A stretch of DNA of 64,000 nt from an uncultured Anaerolineales bacterium. Its GTDB lineage: Bacteria; Chloroflexota; Anaerolineae; Anaerolineales; UBA4823. The stretch covers positions 1 to 64,000 of the forward strand of contig CALFWB010000066.1 of assembly GCA_937928795.1 (NCBI GenBank). The letters are read 5' to 3'. Below the pieces are notes generated by a model. That model had not been told where the DNA came from, did no database searches, and saw only the letters and a list, made by a program, of their open reading frames with translations. A program made the translations under genes and the position numbers. Below, piece by piece: positions 7,403 through 14,513 of the stretch (position 1 is its first letter; every line of letters begins with the position of its first letter).

Positions 7403-8601
7403 TTGCTGGGAGTAGGTGTGCGGGTCAGGGTAGGATAAGGGGTGATACTTGGCGTGACCGGCGTACGCGTCAGCGTGGGATAGGGGGTGCGGGTTAGGGT
7501 AATTGTCGGACTGAGATAGGGAGTGCGAGTTAGGGTCACGGTAGGGGTAAGCGTGGCCGTCCACGTGGGGCGTTTGGTGCGTGTCGCCGTAGGTGTATAG
7601 GTTGGAATGCGCGTGCGGGTTGGGGTTACAGGAGTGTAAGTCAAGGTCGGATAAGGGGTGCGAGTTGGAGTCAGGGTAGGACTAAAGCGCGCGGCTAAGG
7701 TTTGCCTTAACTGGGGTGATAGCGTTTGGGTTCGTGTGGGTGTAGAGGTACGCGTTGGTGTTAGCGTTCGAGTCGGAGTTGGGGTGCGAGACGGCGTTGG
7801 GCTTTGGGTGAAGGTGGAAGTCGGTGCAGGGGTAGGCGGTTCGCCGACTACTCGAAAACGTCCTGACCGTTTCCACAGTAAACCGTTAAATAGTTGGACT
7901 TCGTATTCGCCGGGTAACCATTTTGAGGGTTCGGGATTCCAGTCGGTGTAGCCATACCCGCCCGTGCCGCCGTCCCAAACTTTGGTTTCAAAATGGACTA
8001 ATTCACCGTTACGGTACCAGAGGGCTGTCCACTGGGAGCCATCGACCATTTGATCGTAGCTGAAGACGCCGTAAAGGTGTCCGACCGGATTGCGGAACTC
8101 CTCACCGGGAGCAATGGGTTGGTACAGGGCATCGATCCCTTGCGTAAAAACGATGGCGCTAAATTTTGCTTCTGGATTTGGGGAAACCGTTGCTTCAAAG
8201 CGAGCTTCAATAGCAAGGGGGACAAAGGGAGTTGGAGTGATGGTGGGGGTGTCGGTCACTTCAGGGGTTAGGGTGATGGTCGGTGTGAGGGTGATTGTGG
8301 GCGAGAGTGTGATGGTTGGAGAAAGGGTGATGGTTGGAGTGAGGGTCAGTGTAGGGGAAGGTGGAAATACGGCATAGATCATGGGTTCCAGTCGGGTATT
8401 TAAGACCAGAGTGACAAGCAGAAGCACAATCGAGCCGCCGAGCAGCCGCCAACCGCGTAGAGTTCGATTCCGCCTCAAGCGGAAAAAAGGCAATTTACGA
8501 GCCGTGCGAATGGATTGAATGCCTTGCCATACCATCAAGGCAGCTAGGATCAACAGGAGCAGCAGCGTGACCTGAACGGCAGTATGAATGTCAAGGTTCA
8601 T
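7399..8601 (-). CDS. Membrane-anchored protein with Thr/Pro-rich stalks and one globular domain
   Basis: 400 aa. Two hydrophobic helices near residues 8-27 and 52-70 are separated by a basic loop (RTARKLPFFRLRRNR), suggesting both ends outside or an anchored hairpin. Residues about 82-126 are a low-complexity run of LTPTIT units. Residues about 127-258 form a single beta-rich domain (GHLYGVFSYDQMVDG; WTALWYRNGELVHFE; WLPGEYEVQLFNG). The last 140 residues are again TPTRT-type repeats. The domain resembles secreted beta-sandwich modules, but I cannot name a family. Thr/Pro linkers of this type are common on Anaerolineae surface proteins, possibly O-glycosylated. No Shine-Dalgarno is evident at ATG 8601. 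Confidence 0.7.
   Translation of the reverse strand: MNLDIHTAVQVTLLLLLILAALMVWQGIQSIRTARKLPFFRLRRNRTLRGWRLLGGSIVLLLVTLVLNTRLEPMIYAVFPPSPTLTLTPTITLSPTITLSPTITLTPTITLTPEVTDTPTITPTPFVPLAIEARFEATVSPNPEAKFSAIVFTQGIDALYQPIAPGEEFRNPVGHLYGVFSYDQMVDGSQWTALWYRNGELVHFETKVWDGGTGGYGYTDWNPEPSKWLPGEYEVQLFNGLLWKRSGRFRVVGEPPTPAPTSTFTQSPTPSRTPTPTRTLTPTRTSTPTRTQTLSPQLRQTLAARFSPTLTPTRTPYPTLTYTPVTPTRTRIPTYTPTATRTKRPTWTATLTPTVTLTRTPYLSPTITLTRTPYPTLTRTPVTPSITPYPTLTRTPTPSN
7405..7835 (-). repeat. Short-period degenerate repeat coding the Thr/Pro tail
   Basis: The DNA here consists of imperfect repeats with periods of 6-18 bp (minus-strand units such as ACCCTCACTCG-like CTNACNCG), coding TPT/TRT residues. A shorter block of the same kind lies at 8226-8362. 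Such tracts are prone to length change by slippage and create several false open frames on both strands. Confidence 0.6.
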
Positions 8602-8610
8602 CGAAAAATT

Positions 8611-9381
8611 TTAATGAGGCGCTTCTGATTTGACCGGATTTTCTAAAGCGCCGATCCCTTCGATGGTGATGCGCACCACATCGCCATCTCGAAGGGGGCT
8701 TACACCCGCAGGGGTGCCGGTTAGAATGAGATCGCCGGGCTCTAGGGTCATCACTGAGGATGCAAAAGCGATCAATTGGTATGTATTAAAAACCATATCA
8801 TGGGTAGAAGCCATTTGGCGGATTTCATCATTGACGGTGCAGGTGATCAAGGCATCGGCTGGATTGAATTCTGTTTCGATCCATGGACCAATAGGACAAA
8901 AGGTATCGAATCCTTTGGCACGCGTCCATTGATGATCTCGGTTTTGTAAATCGCGGGCAGTGACATCATTGGCAATCGTATATCCGAGAATGTAATTTTC
9001 GGCTTGATCAGGCAGGATCCAACGGCCGCGCTTTCCGATGACGATGGCAAGTTCTGCTTCATGTTCGACTTGTTGGCTTTGAGGGGGGAGAAGGATGGTA
9101 TCCAGATGGCCGATAACTGCCGACGGGGGTTTGAGAAATAAGAGCGGCACTTCAGGAACTTCGGCGCCGTGTTCGGAGGCATGCGCAGCATAGTTTCTTC
9201 CGACACAGATGATCTTACTGGGCAGGACAGGTGGCAAAATCTTAATTTGGGAGAGTTCGTCCTCGGCTTCTAGGCGTCGAAATTCGGTGAATATGGAACC
9301 TTCTATCGGCCCCACTTCGTTCCCTGAAAGCCATCCTTGACGAGGGGGGTGATTGGGTTTTTGATAACGAACGAATCGCAT
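8611..9381 (-). CDS. Fumarylacetoacetate hydrolase-family enzyme
   Basis: 256 aa from ATG 9381 (GGAGAG ahead); the open frame continues upstream but the family starts here. FAH fold with CVGRNYAAHASE, the metal ligands EHEAELAIVIG (ExE) and NDVTARDLQ, and the C-terminal GDLILTGTPAGV. Members cleave or decarboxylate beta-diketo acids (acylpyruvase, oxaloacetate decarboxylase, homoprotocatechuate-pathway isomerase). The exact substrate is not decidable. It follows the RpiR regulator by 20 bp on the same strand, so it may be regulated by it. Confidence 0.88.
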   Translation of the reverse strand: MRFVRYQKPNHPPRQGWLSGNEVGPIEGSIFTEFRRLEAEDELSQIKILPPVLPSKIICVGRNYAAHASEHGAEVPEVPLLFLKPPSAVIGHLDTILLPPQSQQVEHEAELAIVIGKRGRWILPDQAENYILGYTIANDVTARDLQNRDHQWTRAKGFDTFCPIGPWIETEFNPADALITCTVNDEIRQMASTHDMVFNTYQLIAFASSVMTLEPGDLILTGTPAGVSPLRDGDVVRITIEGIGALENPVKSEAPH

Positions 9382-9401
9382 TCTTGCTCTCCAGAATAGG
9401 C

Positions 9402-10238
9402 TTAATCCATCGGTTGTTGAAGACGGTTCGAGATCTCTAAGATGGCTTGTTCGGTGCCGGCAAAGCGACCGGCAAATCGCCAGCGTAACAGTTTGGCAAA
9501 CGTATAGACGATTGCCTCTAACGAGACGATCCCAACTCCTGCGGAGGAATGAGCGGCTGCAGCAATGACAATATCGGCACAACGTGTTGAAGCTAAAGAA
9601 GCAGCCCCGACAATGGCTGCCGTGGGGATGCCGCGGGAGCGAGCTTCACAGAGCGCTGGGGCGATATAGGGGGTCTGTCCAGTGATCTCCATGGCTAAAA
9701 TCAAGTCCTGATTGGTGGCGTTATTTAGGGCGCGGGCTAGGTCAACAACGCCTGATCGAGCGATATAGACCGGGAAACCACCTTGCTCAAGATATTGTAC
9801 CAGACTATAGGCGTTGGGTTGAGCTGGTCCTTCGGCAAAAATAACAATCCGACGCACGCTACCGAGAAGTTCCACCAGTTTGGAGAGGGCGTCGACGTCC
9901 AAAGAGATGCGCGTGTGCTCAATCGCTTCGGCAATTTCCCGCATGGCGGATTGGACAATTCCCGCCATGCTGTTGGGATCTAAGGCTTCTTGGGGGCGCA
10001 GAAGCAGATCGTTGCGCACTTTTTGACGAATTTCTTGTTGTAGTTCGGGGAAGCCATTATAGCCGAGAAATTGAGAGAAACGCACGACGGTCGCTGCATC
10101 TAGGTTTAAGGTGTGGGCAAGTTCGCTGGCGGTCATAAAGGAGGCTTCAATATAAGAGTCTAAGAGGTAGTCGGCTAGCTTTGAAAAACTTTTCGACATT
10201 TTTGACCTTGCCGCCCGGATTCTTTCTTCGTAACTCAT
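9402..10238 (-). CDS. MurR/RpiR-family transcriptional regulator
   Basis: 278 aa from ATG 10238, which has GGAG at the right distance; the longer frame to 10277 lacks one. The N-terminal HTH_6 domain is seen as SYEERIRAARSKMSKSFSKL and AHTLNLDAATVVRFSQFLGY. The C-terminal SIS sugar-phosphate-binding domain includes RRIVIFAEGPAQPNAYSLVQ and ILAMEITGQTPYIAPAL, where an Ile-Thr-Gly loop replaces the usual Ser-rich SxSG loop. The family senses sugar phosphates. Its likely target is its own operon with the FAH-family gene. Confidence 0.88.
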   Translation of the reverse strand: MSYEERIRAARSKMSKSFSKLADYLLDSYIEASFMTASELAHTLNLDAATVVRFSQFLGYNGFPELQQEIRQKVRNDLLLRPQEALDPNSMAGIVQSAMREIAEAIEHTRISLDVDALSKLVELLGSVRRIVIFAEGPAQPNAYSLVQYLEQGGFPVYIARSGVVDLARALNNATNQDLILAMEITGQTPYIAPALCEARSRGIPTAAIVGAASLASTRCADIVIAAAAHSSAGVGIVSLEAIVYTFAKLLRWRFAGRFAGTEQAILEISNRLQQPMD

Positions 10239-10280
10239 GTCTACTCCTTCAAAAATGACAGAAACCAAAACTTTCAATAA

Positions 10281-10309
10281 ATATTACCATAAATTCGCAA
10301 AATATGCAA
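10281..10309 (-). promoter_or_regulatory. Promoter of the RpiR/FAH operon
   Basis: Minus-strand TTGCAT (10304-10309) and TAATAT (10281-10286) are spaced by exactly 17 bp, 43 bp before ATG 10238. The surrounding 70 bp is very A/T-rich and contains TGAAATTCA (10316-10324), a plausible but unproven operator half. Confidence 0.55.
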
Positions 10310-10324
10310 ACTTTACTGAAATTC

Positions 10325-10666
10325 AAACCGATTCTTCAATCGAAATCGAGAAATGATCCCATTGCCCGGTTGCGCCCTAAACCTCCTTTGAGGGAGAAAG
10401 AAAGGACAAGAAAATTTCTTTTCTAATCTGGAGTATAATCTTGCTTGTATCGAGGTTTGCGATTGGGATTTAACAGGGAAAACTCTCACAGTGGAGGATT
10501 CATTTGTTACAGGTGGGTTGAAGTACTCTCGATCGGGCGAAGCTAAGCAAGGACCTTCGCAATTAACCTCAGCAAATCTGCGTAAAAATGCGAGTCTGTT
10601 CCTCTGATAAGAGGATTATTGTTGGTTATTTTCATGCCGACTTAACCACTAGACGGATATGGGTAC
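10325..10666 (+). other. Intergenic region ahead of rarD, unexplained leader
   Basis: No gene is supported in these 342 bp. A TATAAT at 10434-10439 could start a leader of about 220 nt for rarD. The leader holds GCGAAG...CTTCGC (about 10538-10561) and CCTCTGATAAGAGG (10601-10614) hairpins. It matches no riboswitch consensus I know (T-box, TPP, SAM, cobalamin, glycine checked by eye). Confidence 0.3.
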
Positions 10667-11566
10667 ATGGTTGAAGGACTGAATCGTAAAGGGTTGCTTC
10701 TCGGATTTGGAGCCTATTTGATTTGGGGTTTTTTCCCTCTGTACTTTAAGGCTCTCTCTTCGATTCCCTCGACTCAAATCCTAGCCCATCGATTTGTATG
10801 GTCTTTTCTTCTCTTGCTCCTCGTTCTTGGTTGGCGGAAGGAGTGGAAAACACTTGGAAAACTTCTTGAGGATAGAAAAACACTTGCCATATATACCCTT
10901 GCCGGTAGCTTATTGGCGATCAACTGGGGGATGTATGTCTGGGCGGTTAACGCTGGCTTTGTTGTGGAGACCAGCTTAGGTTATTTTATCAACCCATTGG
11001 TAAATGTTTTATTGGGGGTTCTTTTCTTACGCGAGAAGTTGCGTTGGTCGCAGTGGTTGCCGGTTGGGATTGCCGCGGTAGGTGTATTCTATCTGACCAT
11101 TCAATACCATTCTTTGCCCTGGATCGCATTAACGCTTGCCTTTTCGTTTGGGTTCTACGGGTTGGTAAAGAAAATCGCTCCTCTATCTTCCTTGTATGGT
11201 TTGACATTAGAGACCATGGCTCTTTTCCTGCCCGCAGTTCTCTATCTGACCAGCCAAGAAATGAACGGAATGGGGAGCTTTGGGCATGGAACAGGAATCC
11301 TCACGGTGTTAGTGGTACTTACGGGGGTTGTGACGGTGATCCCATTATTAATGTTTGGGAGTGCGGCGCGGCTGGTCCCTTTGTGGACGATGGGATTACT
11401 GCAATATATTGCCCCAACTTGTCAGTTTCTTTTAGGAGTCTTAATTTTTCATGAGCCATTTACGACAGAAAGATTGGTGGGTTTTTCTTTGATTTGGCTG
11501 GCGCTGATCATCTTTTCAACCGAGAGGTGGTGGATGCGAAAGACACCGCAGGTGGTGTATAAGTAA
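10667..11566 (+). CDS. rarD: EamA-family transporter, RarD type
   Basis: 299 aa, about ten transmembrane helices in two EamA repeats. The RarD hallmarks are GAYLIWGFFPLYFKAL at the N-terminus, HRFVWSFLLL, and the conserved block ETSLGYFINPLVNVLLGVLF (residues about 102-121), with LQYIAPTCQFLLGVLIF in the second half. Inner-membrane drug/metabolite superfamily permease of unknown substrate. Length fits the family. Single gene on the plus strand. Confidence 0.9.
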   Translation: MVEGLNRKGLLLGFGAYLIWGFFPLYFKALSSIPSTQILAHRFVWSFLLLLLVLGWRKEWKTLGKLLEDRKTLAIYTLAGSLLAINWGMYVWAVNAGFVVETSLGYFINPLVNVLLGVLFLREKLRWSQWLPVGIAAVGVFYLTIQYHSLPWIALTLAFSFGFYGLVKKIAPLSSLYGLTLETMALFLPAVLYLTSQEMNGMGSFGHGTGILTVLVVLTGVVTVIPLLMFGSAARLVPLWTMGLLQYIAPTCQFLLGVLIFHEPFTTERLVGFSLIWLALIIFSTERWWMRKTPQVVYK

Positions 11567-11693
11567 GTACAAGTAGAGTGTACAAACAGCGCAAGATTCG
11601 GTGAAGAAAACCATATAGAAAATCGTTTTGAAACCGATTACAATCACGGATTGAAAAAGCTTTGATAAATTTTCCTTTGAGTTGGAGTAAGAA

Positions 11694-13337
11694 ATGATGA
11701 GATACCATCCGATTGACGAGAATGTACTATCCCAAAAGTGGGATGTGATTGTTATTGGCGGGGGTATAAATGGAAGCGCGATTGCCAGAGACGCTGCTTT
11801 ACGCGGCTTGAAGGTGCTGGTGTTGGAAAAGGAAGATATTTCCAGCGGCACTTCCGCCTGGTCAACTCGCTTGATTCATGGTGGATTGCGCTATTTAGAG
11901 TACTTTGAATTCTACCTCGTGCGCGAGTCACTTGCTGAGCGGGAAAGATTGCTGCGAAATGCACCTCATTTGGTTAAGCCATTGGGGATGGCATTTCCCT
12001 TTTACAAACAAAATCGCCGTCCACCCTGGATGATTCGCATGGGCATGATCCTCTATGATGTGCTTTCGTTTGACAAAAGCTTGGATCATCATCACATCCT
12101 TTCACCACAACAAGTTTTTGAGCGGGTGGGCGCCTTGAACCCCGATGGGTTGAGTGGAGCAGCCATGTATTATGACTGCCAAGTGGATTATGCAGAGAGG
12201 CTTTCGGTTGAGAACATTCTCTCTGCTCAACAACAGGGTGCACTGTTTTTGAATTATGCCAAAGTGACGCGGTTTATCATGGAGGATCATCGAGTACGGG
12301 GGGTCGAATTTCAAGATTTACTGGACGGTAAAACTTACTCTGCCTCGGCCGAATTCGTTATCAATGTGGGAGGGCCGTGGGTGGATGAAGTCTTAAGGGG
12401 GGTTGGCAAACCTATCAAGCGGTTAATTGGGGGGACAAAGGGGAGTCACCTGGTTGTGCCACCTTTCCCAGGAGCTCCTAAGATCGCTGTTTATTTTGAA
12501 GCTCAACAGGACGGCCGACCGATGTTTGTTATCCCTTGGACAGGACGCATCTTGATTGGAACAACCGATTTGCCCTACCATGGCGATCTAGACCATGTCG
12601 AAATTGACGATGATGAAATGAATTATTTGATGAGCGAAGCTAATGGAATCTTCCCATCGGCTCAAATCAACGTCGATCAAGTCCTTTACACTTATTCGGG
12701 AATTCGTCCCTTGCCTTATGTGGGAGATAAGAAGACGGCGGCGATTACTCGCCGTCATATCATTCACGATCATGCTCCAGAAATAGAGGGATTGATTTCT
12801 ATCATTGGAGGTAAGCTGACAACTTTCCGCAATTTGGCTGAACAATGCGTTGACTTAATTGGGAAAAAGTTAAATCGGCAACTAAGGCCTTGTATCACAA
12901 AAAATATTCCTCTGCCCGGTGCCGGAGAAGGGAGTTTCGGAGACTTCCGAAAGCAGTTTATGGCTAAAAGTGGTTTCGAGGTGGATATTGCCAATCATCT
13001 CATCGAAATTTATGGGGTTCGAGCGGAAAAAATCCTTGAATTAACCCGACAGGAACCGAAATTGAAGGAACGATTGCATTCGGGGGAACCTACAATTGCC
13101 GCAGAGGTTGTTTTTGCTTTCCAAGAAGAACAAGCTGAGACGATCCAAGATGTCTTGTTACGCCGCTGTATGGGAGCATATAACAATCAGGCTGGGTTAG
13201 ATCTGCTTATGCCCGCTATTCAGGTAGCTGGCGATTATCTCGGTTGGGATAAGAGCCGCAGAGAACAAGAGCAACAAGCCTATAAGGAATATATCCGCCG
13301 TTATCGGCCGAAACTCTTGCGTGCCTCTCAAATGTAG
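11694..13337 (+). CDS. glpD: Glycerol-3-phosphate dehydrogenase (FAD)
   Basis: 547 aa. The FAD-binding dinucleotide fold is at the N-terminus (VIVIGGGINGSAIARDAALRG), followed by the family block SSGTSAWSTRLIHGGLRYLE and the GTKGSHLVV and IRPLP motifs. A C-terminal DAO_C domain covers roughly 400-520. It oxidises glycerol 3-phosphate to dihydroxyacetone phosphate, passing electrons to the quinone pool at the inner face of the membrane. The start is ATG 11694 (or 11697), with GGAG 6-9 bp ahead. Monocistronic; no glycerol kinase or facilitator is in the window. Confidence 0.95.
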   Translation: MMRYHPIDENVLSQKWDVIVIGGGINGSAIARDAALRGLKVLVLEKEDISSGTSAWSTRLIHGGLRYLEYFEFYLVRESLAERERLLRNAPHLVKPLGMAFPFYKQNRRPPWMIRMGMILYDVLSFDKSLDHHHILSPQQVFERVGALNPDGLSGAAMYYDCQVDYAERLSVENILSAQQQGALFLNYAKVTRFIMEDHRVRGVEFQDLLDGKTYSASAEFVINVGGPWVDEVLRGVGKPIKRLIGGTKGSHLVVPPFPGAPKIAVYFEAQQDGRPMFVIPWTGRILIGTTDLPYHGDLDHVEIDDDEMNYLMSEANGIFPSAQINVDQVLYTYSGIRPLPYVGDKKTAAITRRHIIHDHAPEIEGLISIIGGKLTTFRNLAEQCVDLIGKKLNRQLRPCITKNIPLPGAGEGSFGDFRKQFMAKSGFEVDIANHLIEIYGVRAEKILELTRQEPKLKERLHSGEPTIAAEVVFAFQEEQAETIQDVLLRRCMGAYNNQAGLDLLMPAIQVAGDYLGWDKSRREQEQQAYKEYIRRYRPKLLRASQM

Positions 13338-13399
13338 GAGTATCTGTGCTGCACTACCCGCTACAAGAGCGCTGACCTGACACTCCTTTGGAAAGGTAG

Positions 13400-13432
13400 C
13401 TGCCCCCGTCTCCTTTTCCCGGATGGGGGCAG
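13400..13432 (+). terminator. Possible terminator after glpD
   Basis: Perfect 8-bp stem CTGCCCCC/GGGGGCAG with a 17-nt loop, 62 bp after the glpD stop. Only a weak T-tract (ACTGTTTC) follows, so it may be a modest intrinsic terminator or just an mRNA 3'-end hairpin. Confidence 0.45.
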
Positions 13433-13525
13433 ACTGTTTCAACCCTCGAGATTATCTTTGGTTCAGGTAGAAGATCATGGAACTCCATATAAAATAATTT
13501 TTTCGTTAATTCTTCTTCTACTTGA

Positions 13526-13589
13526 TTGCCATAAGATCGATGATCAAGTATAATACATACCGACCAGTTGGTATGTATTATACTTGATC
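13526..13589 (+). promoter_or_regulatory. Promoter overlapped by a 20-bp perfect inverted repeat (TetR-type operator candidate)
   Basis: TTGCCA (13526-13531) and TATAAT (13549-13554) are 17 bp apart, an excellent sigma-70 promoter for the ABC operon at 13728. Lying over the -10 and start point is GATCAAGTATAATACATACC (13542-13561), an 8-bp spacer, and its perfect reverse complement at 13570-13589. The inner core CATACCGACC-AGTTGGTATG looks like operators of TetR/AcrR-type repressors. No T-run follows, so it is not a terminator. No TetR gene lies in the window. Confidence 0.65.
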
Positions 13590-13727
13590 GTTGGATTAGG
13601 CAGTTTTTATCCAAGGTGAAGATTGCTTTACGTTGAATTAATCTTATTCTTACACGCAAAGTCAGAATTATCGAGTAAGATTAGAGCTTGTGATGTCGAA
13701 TTACTTTAGGAGTGGAACGGTCGACTC

Positions 13728-14513
13728 ATGATGGAGAGTAGCGTTAAGGAGAGCGCAGTTAATACTCAGGTGAGTAGTCTTCCTCAAAAAGCCAGTGGGC
13801 TATCCCCAAACTTGTGGCGGGATAGTCATTTAATGGATTTTCCGTTGCTAAAAGCCGAGGATTTGTGGAAAATCTACGCAACTCCTAGTGGAAATGTCAC
13901 TGCCTTGAAAGGAGTGAGCCTCTCGATCCAAGAAGGGGAGTTTATCATCGTGTTCGGGAAATCGGGTGCGGGTAAGTCGAGCTTGGTCAATCTGTTGACC
14001 GCTATTGATGAACCGACGCAGGGCAAGGTACTTTTTCGAGGAATTTCAATTTTTGATCTCTCCGAGGAGGAGAGGACTCGCTGGAGGGGGAAAAACCTCG
14101 GCATTGTGTTTCAATTCTTTCAATTGTTTCCAACCCTGAGTATCTGGGAAAATGTAAAGATAAGCATGGATTTGCTGGGTGAAATCCCGGCTAAAGAACG
14201 GAAAGATAGAGCATTTGAGCTACTCTGCCAAGTTGGGTTAGGCGATCATGCTCAGAAAGTGCCGGCAAAAATCTCAGGAGGACAGCAACAACGCGTGGCT
14301 ATTGCACGAGCTTTAGCGAACGACCCACCTTTACTCATTGCAGATGAACCAACCGGAAACCTTGACTCGCGCACCACAGCGGAAATTATGGATTTGTTTG
14401 CCTCATTTGTGGCAAGAGGAAAAACGGTCTTGATGGTGACCCACGATCGGGGAGCCTTGAAATGGGCAACCCGAAAGTTAGAAATCCTAGATGGGGAGTT
14501 GCAAAAAGAATGA
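13728..14513 (+). CDS. ABC transporter ATPase, MacB/LolD type (first of two)
   Basis: 261 aa. Walker A GKSGAGKSSL, the signature [15 protein letters not shown], and Walker [15 protein letters not shown] with the H-loop VTHDR. The TGNLD pattern marks the MacB/LolD/FtsE group that works with FtsX-fold permeases. About 40 N-terminal residues before LLKAEDLWKIY are extra; ATG 13833 is an alternative start. Its stop overlaps the permease start (ATGA), so they are translated together. Such systems drive mechanical export or lipoprotein extrusion instead of solute import. The operon is probably controlled by the inverted repeat at 13542. Confidence 0.9.
   Translation: MMESSVKESAVNTQVSSLPQKASGLSPNLWRDSHLMDFPLLKAEDLWKIYATPSGNVTALKGVSLSIQEGEFIIVFGKSGAGKSSLVNLLTAIDEPTQGKVLFRGISIFDLSEEERTRWRGKNLGIVFQFFQLFPTLSIWENVKISMDLLGEIPAKERKDRAFELLCQVGLGDHAQKVPAKISGGQQQRVAIARALANDPPLLIADEPTGNLDSRTTAEIMDLFASFVARGKTVLMVTHDRGALKWATRKLEILDGELQKE

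Noticed and set aside
7658-8377. Several plus-strand ORFs rich in Val/Gly
   Set aside because: They are antisense frames of the Thr/Pro repeats, whose low complexity suppresses stop codons.
13542-13589. Large hairpin as a glpD terminator
   Set aside because: No T-run on either side, and it covers a consensus promoter, so an operator fits better.
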